DNA of 64,000 nt from Clostridiales bacterium GWF2_38_85. Its GTDB lineage: Bacteria; Bacillota; Clostridia; Oscillospirales; CAG-382. Position numbers and translations under genes: made by a program. Position 1 is the stretch's first letter, and each line of letters starts with the position of its first letter. Location of the stretch: NCBI GenBank assembly GCA_001797275.1, contig MGOY01000014.1, positions 186,001-250,000 of the forward strand, in the 5' to 3' direction. Under the pieces are notes generated by a model that was not told the origin of the DNA, ran no database searches, and was given only the letters and a program-made list of their open reading frames with translations. Positions 45,402 through 53,052 of this stretch are shown piece by piece.

Positions 45402-45815
45402 CTATGTATTATAATTATCCGAATCATCAATTTCGCCCATGAATTCACCGGCTCTGAATCTCATACGGAGCCTTTCTTTTTCTACTCTCTCGTCAAGAGC
45501 TTCCTTGAAAGCACGCACTCGCTTGATATTTCTAACAATTAATGTGGGATTGGTCTTATCAGAAGAAATAACAATCATCGTACTAAGCCCGAACATACGC
45601 TGAAACAGACTGCGTCTGATTGAGATATCCATTACTCTGAACAGCAGGAGGTCGTCTTCGGTGGTTGTAAAAAATCCCTTAAGCAACTTAAGGCTTTTAG
45701 CAGACAGATGATATTTTGTAAAGGTAAAGGGCAAGCCAAAGAATAACCAACGTTTTCTTTCTTTAATCACAGGGAAACTATTTTCTTTTTCAAAGGTATT
45801 ATTTGTGTCGTCCAT
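45402..45815 (-). CDS. PH domain-containing protein (bPH2, YdbS/YdbT-like)
   Basis: A 137-aa protein with a bacterial PH fold of the bPH2 type (KWLFFGLPFTFTKYHLS-like start; here RKRWLFFGLPFTFTKYHLS), LFRVMDISIRRSLFQRMFGL and TLIVRNIKRVRAFKEAL. Usual YdbS proteins carry membrane helices before this domain; this one has none, so it would be soluble. The ATG at 45815 has GGGGGG six bases before it. Function unknown. Confidence 0.78.
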   Translation of the reverse strand: MDDTNNTFEKENSFPVIKERKRWLFFGLPFTFTKYHLSAKSLKLLKGFFTTTEDDLLLFRVMDISIRRSLFQRMFGLSTMIVISSDKTNPTLIVRNIKRVRAFKEALDERVEKERLRMRFRAGEFMGEIDDSDNYNT

Positions 45816-45943
45816 AAACAACCCCCCAATATATTATTAAATTCATTATAAATGTAATATTGTAAATTGTCAATTAAATTTTATAAATTATTATAAGCAG
45901 TTCGATTATAATAATTGAACTGCTCAAAATTAATATTTATTTT

Positions 45944-47007
45944 TTATACCTGCTTCGAAAATGTCAGATACAACAATATAATATTGGCTATTATAATAAC
46001 AGCTGTTATCAACCATCCGATTATATTTGTTGTCTGTTTGTTTACCATCGAACCCATTAGATCCTTCCGAGCAGTTATCAACAGCATCGGTATTATTGCA
46101 AACGGTAATATAAAGCTCAAAATAACTTGGCTCATTACTAAAGTCTGCATTGGGTTTATACCGGAAATTATTATCAGCATACCCGGTAACATAGTTATAA
46201 ATCTTGTTATATTATCATTGATTTTCAGACCGACAAATCCCTGCATAATTGTCTGACCTGCCATAGTACCTACTGCTGATGATGAAAGCCCGGAAGCAAT
46301 GAGAGCAATACCGAATGCACCGCCTGAAGCTGCTCCTAACAAAGGAGATAATGATTGATGTGCTTGTTCTATTGTATCAACAACCATTCCATTTTTGTAG
46401 AATACCGCGGCAGATACTACAACCATAGCCGCGTTTACGATGAATGCGATATTCACTGCAATGGTTATATCTATTCTTTCCATTCTTAAATGTTTCTTCT
46501 TTTCTTGCTCGGACTGATCTTTATTTCGATGTTGAACAAGCTGGGAATGCAGATATATCACATGAGGCATAGCCGTAGCGCCGAGCATACCAACAGCGAT
46601 AAAAACTGCTTCACTGTTAGGTAAAGAGGGAATAAGTGTATGTTCAATCAATTCGGTTTCTGTCAGCGTTTCTTCTTGTACACCTATATTTCTCAGAAAC
46701 AATTCTATTATGTTGTGCCGTTGAAGAAGAAACTCTCTTATATCACGACCTTCATCAGTAAGTTCAATGATCCCATTTTTTTATAGTACAGCAGCTTCAG
46801 ATCACTCAGACGGTGCAGCATTTTAACTGTTGAAGGTGCTGTTACATTCAACAGCTCCGCTATTCTATTCAAGCGTATAAAACCAAAATTCGCAGTGTGC
46901 CGGTAAATCATTTCAAGATAATCTTCCATTGAATACGTCAGTGGCTTTCTGCCTTGCTCCAATAGTTGATACCCGCGAACTGTATGGTATTTTGATAAAT
47001 CAGACAT
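45944..47007 (-). pseudogene. Broken mntR-mntH fusion (Mn regulator plus half Nramp transporter)
   Basis: On the minus strand from ATG 47007 a DtxR/MntR-type winged helix (LTYSMEDYLEMIYRH, VTAPSTVKMLHRLS) breaks at an A7 run (46776-46782): the original frame stops at 46738, while the adjacent frame continues at once as IIELTDEGRDIREFLLQRHN and GVQEETLTETELIEH. With one A added the frame is single and 354 aa long. The regulator keeps all six MntR metal ligands (Asp, Glu, His, Glu, Glu, His), then joins, after IEHTL, to Nramp transporter sequence from helix 6 (PSLPNSEAVFIAVGMLGATAMPHVIYLHS shortened to GMLGATAMPH) to the end. Helices 1-5 with the DPGN metal motif are missing. Most likely a deletion fused mntR to mntH and the gene then decayed; sequence error is the alternative for the frameshift only. 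Confidence 0.8.
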
Positions 47008-47088
47008 AAAAAACACCCATTAAAAAGGTATTCAAAGTATAATAATAATATTCACGAATGAAAAATTTAGTATATTACGATTTTGATG

Positions 47089-47117
47089 TTGACTTATTTA
47101 TACATATATGTCATAAT
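47089..47117 (+). promoter_or_regulatory. Second possible promoter upstream of satD
   Basis: TTGACT, 17 bp, CATAAT. Weaker than the promoter at 47253-47281. Confidence 0.35.
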
Positions 47118-47167
47118 TCAATTGAATTATTTTATAGAAAAGATGTTTCAACAAGCAAATCATTTGT

Positions 47168-47247
47168 AATGATGCATCTACAGATGAATCTTTCGCAATG
47201 ATGCATCTGTAGATGCATCTCTTGCAATGATGCATCTACAGATGAAT
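47168..47247. repeat. Three 29-bp tandem repeats with internal palindromes
   Basis: AATGATGCATCT begins at 47168, 47197 and 47226, a period of 29. Each unit contains an inverted repeat; the middle one is perfect (GATGCATCT, 2 bases, AGATGCATC), the outer two have one change. The array ends 5 bases before the -35 of a consensus promoter. It fits a set of operators, or alternative hairpins in a longer transcript from the upstream promoter. Confidence 0.8.
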
Positions 47248-47252
47248 TATTG

Positions 47253-47281
47253 TTGACATATTATGAAAAATGTAATATAAT
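47253..47281 (+). promoter_or_regulatory. Consensus SigA promoter for satD
   Basis: TTGACA, 17-bp spacer, TATAAT: perfect at both hexamers, the strongest in the window. The start codon is 16 bases downstream of the -10, so the leader is very short. Confidence 0.85.
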
Positions 47282-47297
47282 TATCTTCGGGGTGATA

Positions 47298-47978
47298 ATG
47301 ATGTTTCAAAAAAAATGTGAAAATATATACATTGCTATAATTGGTGATATAATTAATTCCAAAAAAATTGATGAAAGAAATAGAATACAAGAGAAGCTTA
47401 AAAAAATATTAAACGAAATAAATTATAATTATCCCAACAATATTGTTTCAAATTTTATGATAACATTGGGTGATGAATTTCAAGGTCTTTTAACATTGGG
47501 AAGTGAAATTTTTCGGATTATTTCATTTATCGAAATGGAAATGCATCCTATTAAAATACGGTTCGGAATTGGTATAGGTGAAATAACAACAGAAATAAAT
47601 CGTGATTTCCCATTAGGTTCAGACGGTCCTGCATATTATAATGCAAGAGATATGATTTATGAATTGAAAAAGCTTGAAAGAAAATATGAATCATATAATG
47701 CGAATATAATGATTAAATCTGATATTTATAATTCGGAAACAATCGAATTAATAAATTCTATATTAACTTTATGTACTACAATCAAGGGAAAATGGACAGA
47801 AAGACAATATGAAATAATTAAATGCTATTTGGAAAATGATGAAAATCAACATTTGGCAGCACAGAGTTTAGCTATAAATCAATCGAGTGTTAATAAGTCA
47901 TTGAATAACTCCGGTTTTTATAATTATTGGAAAGCAATTAGTAATTTAATCAGTTTTTTAGATTACATGGAGAAATGA
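47298..47978 (+). CDS. satD: SatD family protein
   Basis: A 226-aa protein of the SatD family (PF16264), named from a Streptococcus acid-tolerance locus. The core is IAIIGDIINSKKIDERNRIQ, MITLGDEFQGLL and RFGIGIGEITTEIN, with a C-terminal HTH-like part (QHLAAQSLAINQSSVNKSLN). Biochemical role unknown; the GD/DEF motifs recall nucleotide-binding or cyclase-like folds. The start at 47298 has GGGGTGAT just upstream. It abuts the DUF3307 gene with no gap, a recurrent pairing in bacteria. Codon use is A/T-heavy compared with neighbours, consistent with a transferred module. Confidence 0.85.
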   Translation: MMFQKKCENIYIAIIGDIINSKKIDERNRIQEKLKKILNEINYNYPNNIVSNFMITLGDEFQGLLTLGSEIFRIISFIEMEMHPIKIRFGIGIGEITTEINRDFPLGSDGPAYYNARDMIYELKKLERKYESYNANIMIKSDIYNSETIELINSILTLCTTIKGKWTERQYEIIKCYLENDENQHLAAQSLAINQSSVNKSLNNSGFYNYWKAISNLISFLDYMEK

Positions 47979-48737
47979 ATGTTTAAAACAATTTTTTTAT
48001 TATTTGTTCTGGCACATATCCTTGGTGATTTTTATTTACAAACACCCAAACTTGCTGAAGAAAAAAATAATAAGTATTCAAAATTATTGATTCATTCTTT
48101 AATTTATTTAATTATTAGTCTTTCGATTGTCGTAGCTTTGATATCCATAAATAAATGGATGATACTTGGTGTAATTATAATTTCACTATGTCATTTTATT
48201 ATCGATACTTTAAAATTTTTATATTTGAAAAAATATAAGAAATCTCATAGAAGTCCTAACGAACGTGGAATATACATAGTTGATCAATTAGTACATATAG
48301 CAACATTATTTTTTATATCAATCGTCATTGCGAATTATATTCCAAAATTACAGATACCAAACTATCTAAATTACATTTTTGAAACAATAAATATACCTGC
48401 ATATTTATTGTTAAAATGGGTTGTGTTAATTTTACTAATAATTAAGCCAACTAACATTACAATTAAAAAACTCCTAAATTCATATCGTCCTAAGGATGAA
48501 GAATTAATCAAAACAGAGAAAAAGGGCAGTGGTAGTTTTATAGGTATTCTTGAAAGACTTGTTATTGCTATATTTCTTGCAATCAATCAATATTCTGCAA
48601 TTGGATTGGTGTTGACAGCAAAATCAATAGCGAGATATAATAAAATTTCAAATGAAAAAGAATTTGCAGAGTATTATCTGCTTGGTACACTAATGAGCAC
48701 TGTAATTGTTATATTAGCATATCTTCTTGTTATATAA
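47979..48737 (+). CDS. DUF3307 membrane protein (SatE-like partner)
   Basis: A 252-aa integral membrane protein with about six helices and the DUF3307 pattern: AHILGDFYLQT at the N-terminus and HFIIDTLKFLY, then IYIVDQLVHIATL, giving His/Asp pairs within helices that could bind metal. It starts immediately after the satD stop, so translation is coupled. Function unknown; in Streptococcus the linked satD-satE genes affect acid tolerance. Confidence 0.82.
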   Translation: MFKTIFLLFVLAHILGDFYLQTPKLAEEKNNKYSKLLIHSLIYLIISLSIVVALISINKWMILGVIIISLCHFIIDTLKFLYLKKYKKSHRSPNERGIYIVDQLVHIATLFFISIVIANYIPKLQIPNYLNYIFETINIPAYLLLKWVVLILLIIKPTNITIKKLLNSYRPKDEELIKTEKKGSGSFIGILERLVIAIFLAINQYSAIGLVLTAKSIARYNKISNEKEFAEYYLLGTLMSTVIVILAYLLVI

Positions 48738-48755
48738 TTAAGGGGACTTTTATGT

Positions 48756-48839
48756 TTGTTAAAATTTTCTTACGATAAAAGCTGGGACAGATATTTCTAC
48801 AACTATGAAAATATAAAATCTTATACTAATCTCGATTAA
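48756..48839 (+). CDS. Possible small aromatic-rich ORF
   Basis: A TTG-initiated 27-codon frame (LLKFSYDKSWDRYFYNYEN...) stands ten bases after AGGGG and ends in TAA at 48837. Tyr/Phe/Trp content is high. A remnant or a real small protein; weak support. Confidence 0.25.
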   Translation: MLKFSYDKSWDRYFYNYENIKSYTNLD

Positions 48840-48862
48840 AATGTTTTATGAGAGATTAGTAT
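48823..48862 (+). promoter_or_regulatory. Inverted repeat upstream of the SHOCT-like gene
   Basis: ATACTAATCTC and GAGATTAGTAT (perfect 11 bp) with an 18-base loop, ending 21 bases before the start of the gene at 48884. It could end upstream transcription or serve as an operator or leader hairpin. Confidence 0.5.
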
Positions 48863-48883
48863 TAAATACAGGAGGGCAACATT

Positions 48884-49360
48884 ATGTCAAACACAAGCGT
48901 TGTGAAAATTCTTGAAATGTATAAAAATGGGAAGATAACTTCTGATGAAGCGGAGGTTCTTCTTGATTCAGCAATCAACAATAAGATCGAAGGTGATGTG
49001 GCGACAATACCTGATACAGCTTGGGAGGATGACGGGAAGCTTCGTATTGTTGCTTTTGCAGGCAAAAAGATGTTGAAAAAGGGAAGTAAAGAGTATAATA
49101 AGCTCGAAGTCAAATACGACGGTCCTGCACTCAATGTCGACAGTTATATGAGCATTTCGTGCGGAACAATTTCAGGCAATGTTAGTGCCAGCAGCTATGT
49201 TACTGCTGCAAATGTCGGTGGGTATGTATCGGCAGGCAGTCATGTTACCTGTGGAAATGTCGAGGGGAATGTCTCAGCAGGCAGTCATGTTGAGTGCGGT
49301 AATATAAAAGGCAGTGTTTCTGCCGGCTCATCAGTCAGATGTGAATCAATGAGTAAATAA
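48884..49360 (+). CDS. SHOCT-like plus beta-solenoid repeat protein
   Basis: A 158-aa protein with two parts. Residues 5-30 (VVKILEMYKNGKITSDEAEV) form a short helical SHOCT-like domain as found at the start of YvlB/LiaX proteins. From about residue 85 come repeats of roughly 18-20 residues (SGNVSASSYVTAANVGGYV, SAGSHVTCGNVEGNV, SAGSHVECGNIKGSV), probably a right-handed beta-solenoid with conserved Cys/Ser/Gly, as in bactofilin or DUF4097-like proteins. No signal peptide or helix, so cytoplasmic. It could polymerise; function unknown. Strong GGAGGG site. Confidence 0.7.
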   Translation: MSNTSVVKILEMYKNGKITSDEAEVLLDSAINNKIEGDVATIPDTAWEDDGKLRIVAFAGKKMLKKGSKEYNKLEVKYDGPALNVDSYMSISCGTISGNVSASSYVTAANVGGYVSAGSHVTCGNVEGNVSAGSHVECGNIKGSVSAGSSVRCESMSK

Positions 49361-49562
49361 GTTTAAATAATACAACGTAAGGTGGGAGCTTGCTCCCGCT
49401 TTCTTTGCACACATATTTATTTTGTTATATTTGATATTTACTATTGACTTTAATAATATTAAATGTTATATTTAATAATGTTAAAGGTACTGTGAAGCAA
49501 AAGCTTTACATACGCAGAACGCGGCACAATTCCTACAAATTAAATAAGGAATGGTTATAACT

Positions 49563-49859
49563 ATGGAAGTTATTCCTGACTGGATGCAGAATCTTGATGA
49601 TGAGGACATGAATTTCATTAAAAAATTTATACTGTCATCAGGTTCACTTAAAGAAATAGCAAACTTATACAGTGTTACTTATCCGACAGTTCGGCTGAAG
49701 CTTGATAAGGTTATACAGAAAATCAACATCAGTGAAAACACAAGCAAAGAACCATATATAGCATTGATTAAACAGCTTGCTATTAATGAAAAAATAGATT
49801 TTGATACTGCAAAGCTATTGATAAATCAATATAAAAAAATTATTAAGGAGAATGATTGA
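49563..49859 (+). CDS. DUF2089-like HTH protein
   Basis: A 98-aa protein resembling the C-terminal HTH part of DUF2089 proteins (PDWMQNLDDEDMNFIKKFILSSGSLKEIANLYSVTYPTVRLKL; key residues only: W, DDED, GSLKE, YPTVR). These small regulators often accompany a membrane partner. The start at 49563 has AAGGAATGG. The next gene starts directly after its stop. Confidence 0.8.
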   Translation: MEVIPDWMQNLDDEDMNFIKKFILSSGSLKEIANLYSVTYPTVRLKLDKVIQKINISENTSKEPYIALIKQLAINEKIDFDTAKLLINQYKKIIKEND

Positions 49860-50162
49860 ATGGATATATCTGCTCTTTCTGTTATACTATTAGCTATTAT
49901 ATTATTCATATGCTTTATATTTTTACAATACTATTTATCAAAAAAAGATAATAAGTGGTATGGTATTATTATACCTGTCATTTGGTTTTTCGCCGCGACG
50001 ATAGTTGCCGCAACATCAGGATTGCTGATGACATTTATTTTATTTTTCTTTCTTTTGAATTTACCTACAGCTGCGTATTTCATTATTTATGCAGTTTGCA
50101 GAGAAAATTTAAAGAAGAAAAAACTTGAGATCAGCAAGGTCAATATTCAGGATTTAGATTAA
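49860..50162 (+). CDS. Small membrane protein paired with the DUF2089-like gene
   Basis: A 100-aa protein with three hydrophobic segments (about residues 4-23, 34-54, 58-77) and a basic tail (LKKKKLEISKVNIQ). It begins right after the DUF2089-like stop with no gap, so the two are coupled. Probably a cognate membrane sensor or anti-factor; inference from layout. No family recognised. Confidence 0.7.
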   Translation: MDISALSVILLAIILFICFIFLQYYLSKKDNKWYGIIIPVIWFFAATIVAATSGLLMTFILFFFLLNLPTAAYFIIYAVCRENLKKKKLEISKVNIQDLD

Positions 50163-50174
50163 GTTAACATAATG

Positions 50175-50204
50175 CAACTCGGATGCATAACTGCACCCGA
50201 GTTG
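50175..50204. terminator. Bidirectional terminator, end of the ilv/leu operon
   Basis: An 8-bp stem CAACTCGG/CCGAGTTG with an inner TGCA/TGCA pairing, between the convergent genes at 50162 and 50220. Confidence 0.8.
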
Positions 50205-50219
50205 TTTGTATTGAAGTTT

Positions 50220-51269
50220 TTATAAATTTTCGATAATTTTATCGGTAATTTCATTGTTGGTCATTTTACCACCGATGTCGCCTGTGAAATACTCTTGGTC
50301 GAGAGTCTTTACAACGGCATTTTCAATGCAGTCCGCTTCTTTCTCAAGCGAGAATGAATATCTCAACATCATGGCAACAGACAGTATTGTTGCAATCGGA
50401 TTAGCGATGCCTTTTCCGGCAATATCAGGTGCAGAACCATGGATTGGCTCATACATACCTCTTGTGCTTTCGCCGAGTGAAGCAGACGGCAGCATTCCGA
50501 TTGAACCGGTAAGCTGTGATGCTTCGTCCGAAAGTATATCACCAAACATATTCGAGGTAACAATGACATCAAACTGCGCAGGATTCTTGATCAGCTGCAT
50601 TGCTGCATTGTCAACCAGCATATCGGCATATTCGACTTCCTTGTATTCATGTGATAGCTTGTGCATGGTTTCGCGCCATAATCTTGAGCTTTCAAGCACA
50701 TTAGCCTTGTCTATGCTTGTGAGCTTTTTATTGCGTTTCTTTGCCGCTTCAAATGCAACTCTGCCGATGCGTTCGATTTCCTTTTCGCTGTAACACTCAG
50801 TATCAAAAGCTTCTTCACCGTACTGACCGTTTCTTCTTCCGCTTTCGCCGAAGTATATACCCCCTGTCAGTTCGCGAACAATCAGTATGTCGAAGTCATC
50901 AACCACTCTGAGCGGGCATCTGTCAGCTAAAGCGGAATAGAGCTTTGCAGGTCTGATATTTGCATATAAGCCTAATGCTTTTCTTACACCGAGCAGTGCT
51001 TTTTCAGGTCTGAGATGCCCGGGAAGTGTATCCCATTTCGGACCACCTACAGCACCGAGCAGTACGCTGTCGCTTTTTAAGCATTCGTCAAGCGTTTCTT
51101 TTGGTAGTGGTACTCCGGTTGCATCGATAGCACAACCGCCTGCAAGCAGTGAGGTGTAGGCTATGTCATGACTGTATCTGCGAGCAACTGTATCAAGTAC
51201 ATGACATGCGCTGTCGACGATTTCAGGCCCAATTCCATCGCCCTTGAGTAATGCAAGATTTATTCTCAT
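50220..51269 (-). CDS. leuB: 3-isopropylmalate dehydrogenase
   Basis: A 349-aa NAD-dependent oxidative decarboxylase of leucine synthesis; also acts on 3-methylmalate in the citramalate route to isoleucine. Motifs: [63 protein letters not shown], and [19 protein letters not shown]. The start overlaps leuD by four bases. It is the last gene of the operon. Confidence 0.97.
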   Translation of the reverse strand: MRINLALLKGDGIGPEIVDSACHVLDTVARRYSHDIAYTSLLAGGCAIDATGVPLPKETLDECLKSDSVLLGAVGGPKWDTLPGHLRPEKALLGVRKALGLYANIRPAKLYSALADRCPLRVVDDFDILIVRELTGGIYFGESGRRNGQYGEEAFDTECYSEKEIERIGRVAFEAAKKRNKKLTSIDKANVLESSRLWRETMHKLSHEYKEVEYADMLVDNAAMQLIKNPAQFDVIVTSNMFGDILSDEASQLTGSIGMLPSASLGESTRGMYEPIHGSAPDIAGKGIANPIATILSVAMMLRYSFSLEKEADCIENAVVKTLDQEYFTGDIGGKMTNNEITDKIIENL

Positions 51270-51757
51270 AATAGACCTCCTTTAGCTGCGTTAATTAAAC
51301 CACCTGCGGATATAATCGACTGTATGAAAGCAGGGAATGGTTCGGATTGATATTCCTTACCTGTTGTAAGGTTCTTTATTATACCGCTGTCAAGATCCAT
51401 TTCAACAACATCACCTTCAGCGATTTCTGATGCAGCAGCTTCGCATTCGACAATCGGAAGCCCGATATTGATTGCATTGCGGTAGAATATTCTTGCAAAG
51501 TTTTTTGCTATAATCAGAGAAATACCGCTTTCCTTGATTGAAATAGGAGCATGCTCTCTTGATGAACCGCAACCAAAGTTTCTGCCTGCAACCATGATGT
51601 CGCCGACCTGAACTTTCTTTACGAATTCTTTGTCGATGTCCTCCATGCAATGCGAAGCAAGCTCTTTTTTATCTGATGTATTCAGATAACGAGCCGGGAT
51701 TATAACATCAGTGTCAACATTGTCGCCGTATTTTAATACTTTTCCATTTACATTCAT
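51266..51757 (-). CDS. leuD: 3-isopropylmalate dehydratase small subunit
   Basis: A 163-aa partner of LeuC. The swivelling-domain motif [13 protein letters not shown] and [13 protein letters not shown] are present; short-form length matches the archaeal-type/IPMI subfamily. A GGAGG site stands ten bases before the ATG, two bases after the leuC stop. Confidence 0.95.
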   Translation of the reverse strand: MNVNGKVLKYGDNVDTDVIIPARYLNTSDKKELASHCMEDIDKEFVKKVQVGDIMVAGRNFGCGSSREHAPISIKESGISLIIAKNFARIFYRNAINIGLPIVECEAAASEIAEGDVVEMDLDSGIIKNLTTGKEYQSEPFPAFIQSIISAGGLINAAKGGLL

Positions 51758-51759
51758 GA

Positions 51760-53037
51760 TTATTTATCCTCCAATTCGCTTGGCTGTGATATCTTACCCG
51801 TTATAGCACTTGTTGCTGCTACTGCAGGACTTGCAAGATAAACCTCGGATTCGGGATGTCCCATTCTGCCGACAAAGTTGCGGTTTGTTGTTGCAACAGC
51901 CCTCTCACCCTTCGCAAGTATACCCATATGGCCGCCAAGGCAGGGACCGCAGGTAGGAGTTGATACTGCTGCACCGGCTTTGACGAATATTTTAAGGAGA
52001 CCAAGCTCCATAGCTTCAAGATATATTTTCTGTGTAGCAGGGATTACGATAGTTCTGACCGATTTTGCAACCTTTCTACCCTTCATAATCTCTGCAGCTA
52101 TAACAAGATCCTCAATTCTTCCGTTGGTACATGAACCGATAACAACCTGATCGATTTTGATATCGCCGAACTGGTTGAAGGTCTTAGCATTTTCCGGGAG
52201 ATGAGGGAATGCGACAGTCGGTTTGATTTCTGACATATCGATTTCGATTACTTTGTCATATTCAGCGTCAGTGTCAGCTTTGAATATTTTCGGCTCTTTT
52301 GCTCCGGCACTTTTCAAGAATTTAAGAGTTTTGTCATCAACCTCAAAAATACCGTTCTTAGCACCTGCTTCAATTGCCATGTTTGTAATACAGAGCCTGT
52401 CGCTGACAGACAGTGTGTGAACACCATCTCCGAAGAATTCCATTGATTTATAAAGCGCACCGTCTACACCAATCATACCGATAATGTGAAGAATTACATC
52501 CTTGCCGGATACCCATTTCTGAAGGTTACCTTTGAGTACGAATTTGATTGCTAAGGGAACCTTGAACCATGCCTTGCCGGTTGCCATACCGCATGCCATA
52601 TCGGTTGATCCGACACCGGTCGAGAATGCACCCAAAGCGCCGTAAGTGCAGGTATGCGAGTCAGCGCCTATAACAACATCGCCTGCTGTTACAAGCCCTT
52701 TTTCAGGCAGCAGAGCGTGCTCAACGCCCATCTGACCGCAATCATAGAAATTTTCAATCCCCATATCACCTGCAAAGCAGCGGCATTTTTTTGCTTGCTC
52801 TGCTGCCTTAATATCTTTATTGGGAACAAAGTGATCCATAACCATTGATATTTTATGTTTGTCAAATACCTTATTTATATCAAGGCGGGCGAATTCATTA
52901 ATTGCAACGGGAGAGGTGATATCGTTGCCAAGCACCATATCGACATTTGCAAGAATTAGTTGTCCTGCCACGACGTGTTCAAGTCCGGTATGTGCGGCAA
53001 GGATTTTTTGTGTCATTGTCATTTTACTCATGCTCAT
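51760..53037 (-). CDS. leuC: 3-isopropylmalate dehydratase large subunit
   Basis: A 425-aa aconitase-family [4Fe-4S] isomerase that converts 2-isopropylmalate to 3-isopropylmalate, and citramalate to its isomer. Cluster cysteines are in [12 protein letters not shown] and [13 protein letters not shown]. It has the short LeuC/HacA form paired with a short Leu[19 protein letters not shown] is intact. An AAAGGA site precedes the ATG at 53037. Confidence 0.96.
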   Translation of the reverse strand: MSMSKMTMTQKILAAHTGLEHVVAGQLILANVDMVLGNDITSPVAINEFARLDINKVFDKHKISMVMDHFVPNKDIKAAEQAKKCRCFAGDMGIENFYDCGQMGVEHALLPEKGLVTAGDVVIGADSHTCTYGALGAFSTGVGSTDMACGMATGKAWFKVPLAIKFVLKGNLQKWVSGKDVILHIIGMIGVDGALYKSMEFFGDGVHTLSVSDRLCITNMAIEAGAKNGIFEVDDKTLKFLKSAGAKEPKIFKADTDAEYDKVIEIDMSEIKPTVAFPHLPENAKTFNQFGDIKIDQVVIGSCTNGRIEDLVIAAEIMKGRKVAKSVRTIVIPATQKIYLEAMELGLLKIFVKAGAAVSTPTCGPCLGGHMGILAKGERAVATTNRNFVGRMGHPESEVYLASPAVAATSAITGKISQPSELEDK

Positions 53038-53052
53038 AAATTCCTTTCTTTA

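Noticed and set aside
47168-47247. Tandem repeats as a small CRISPR array
   Set aside because: The 29-bp period is all repeat, with no variable spacers, and no cas genes are near. Operator-like palindromes fit better.
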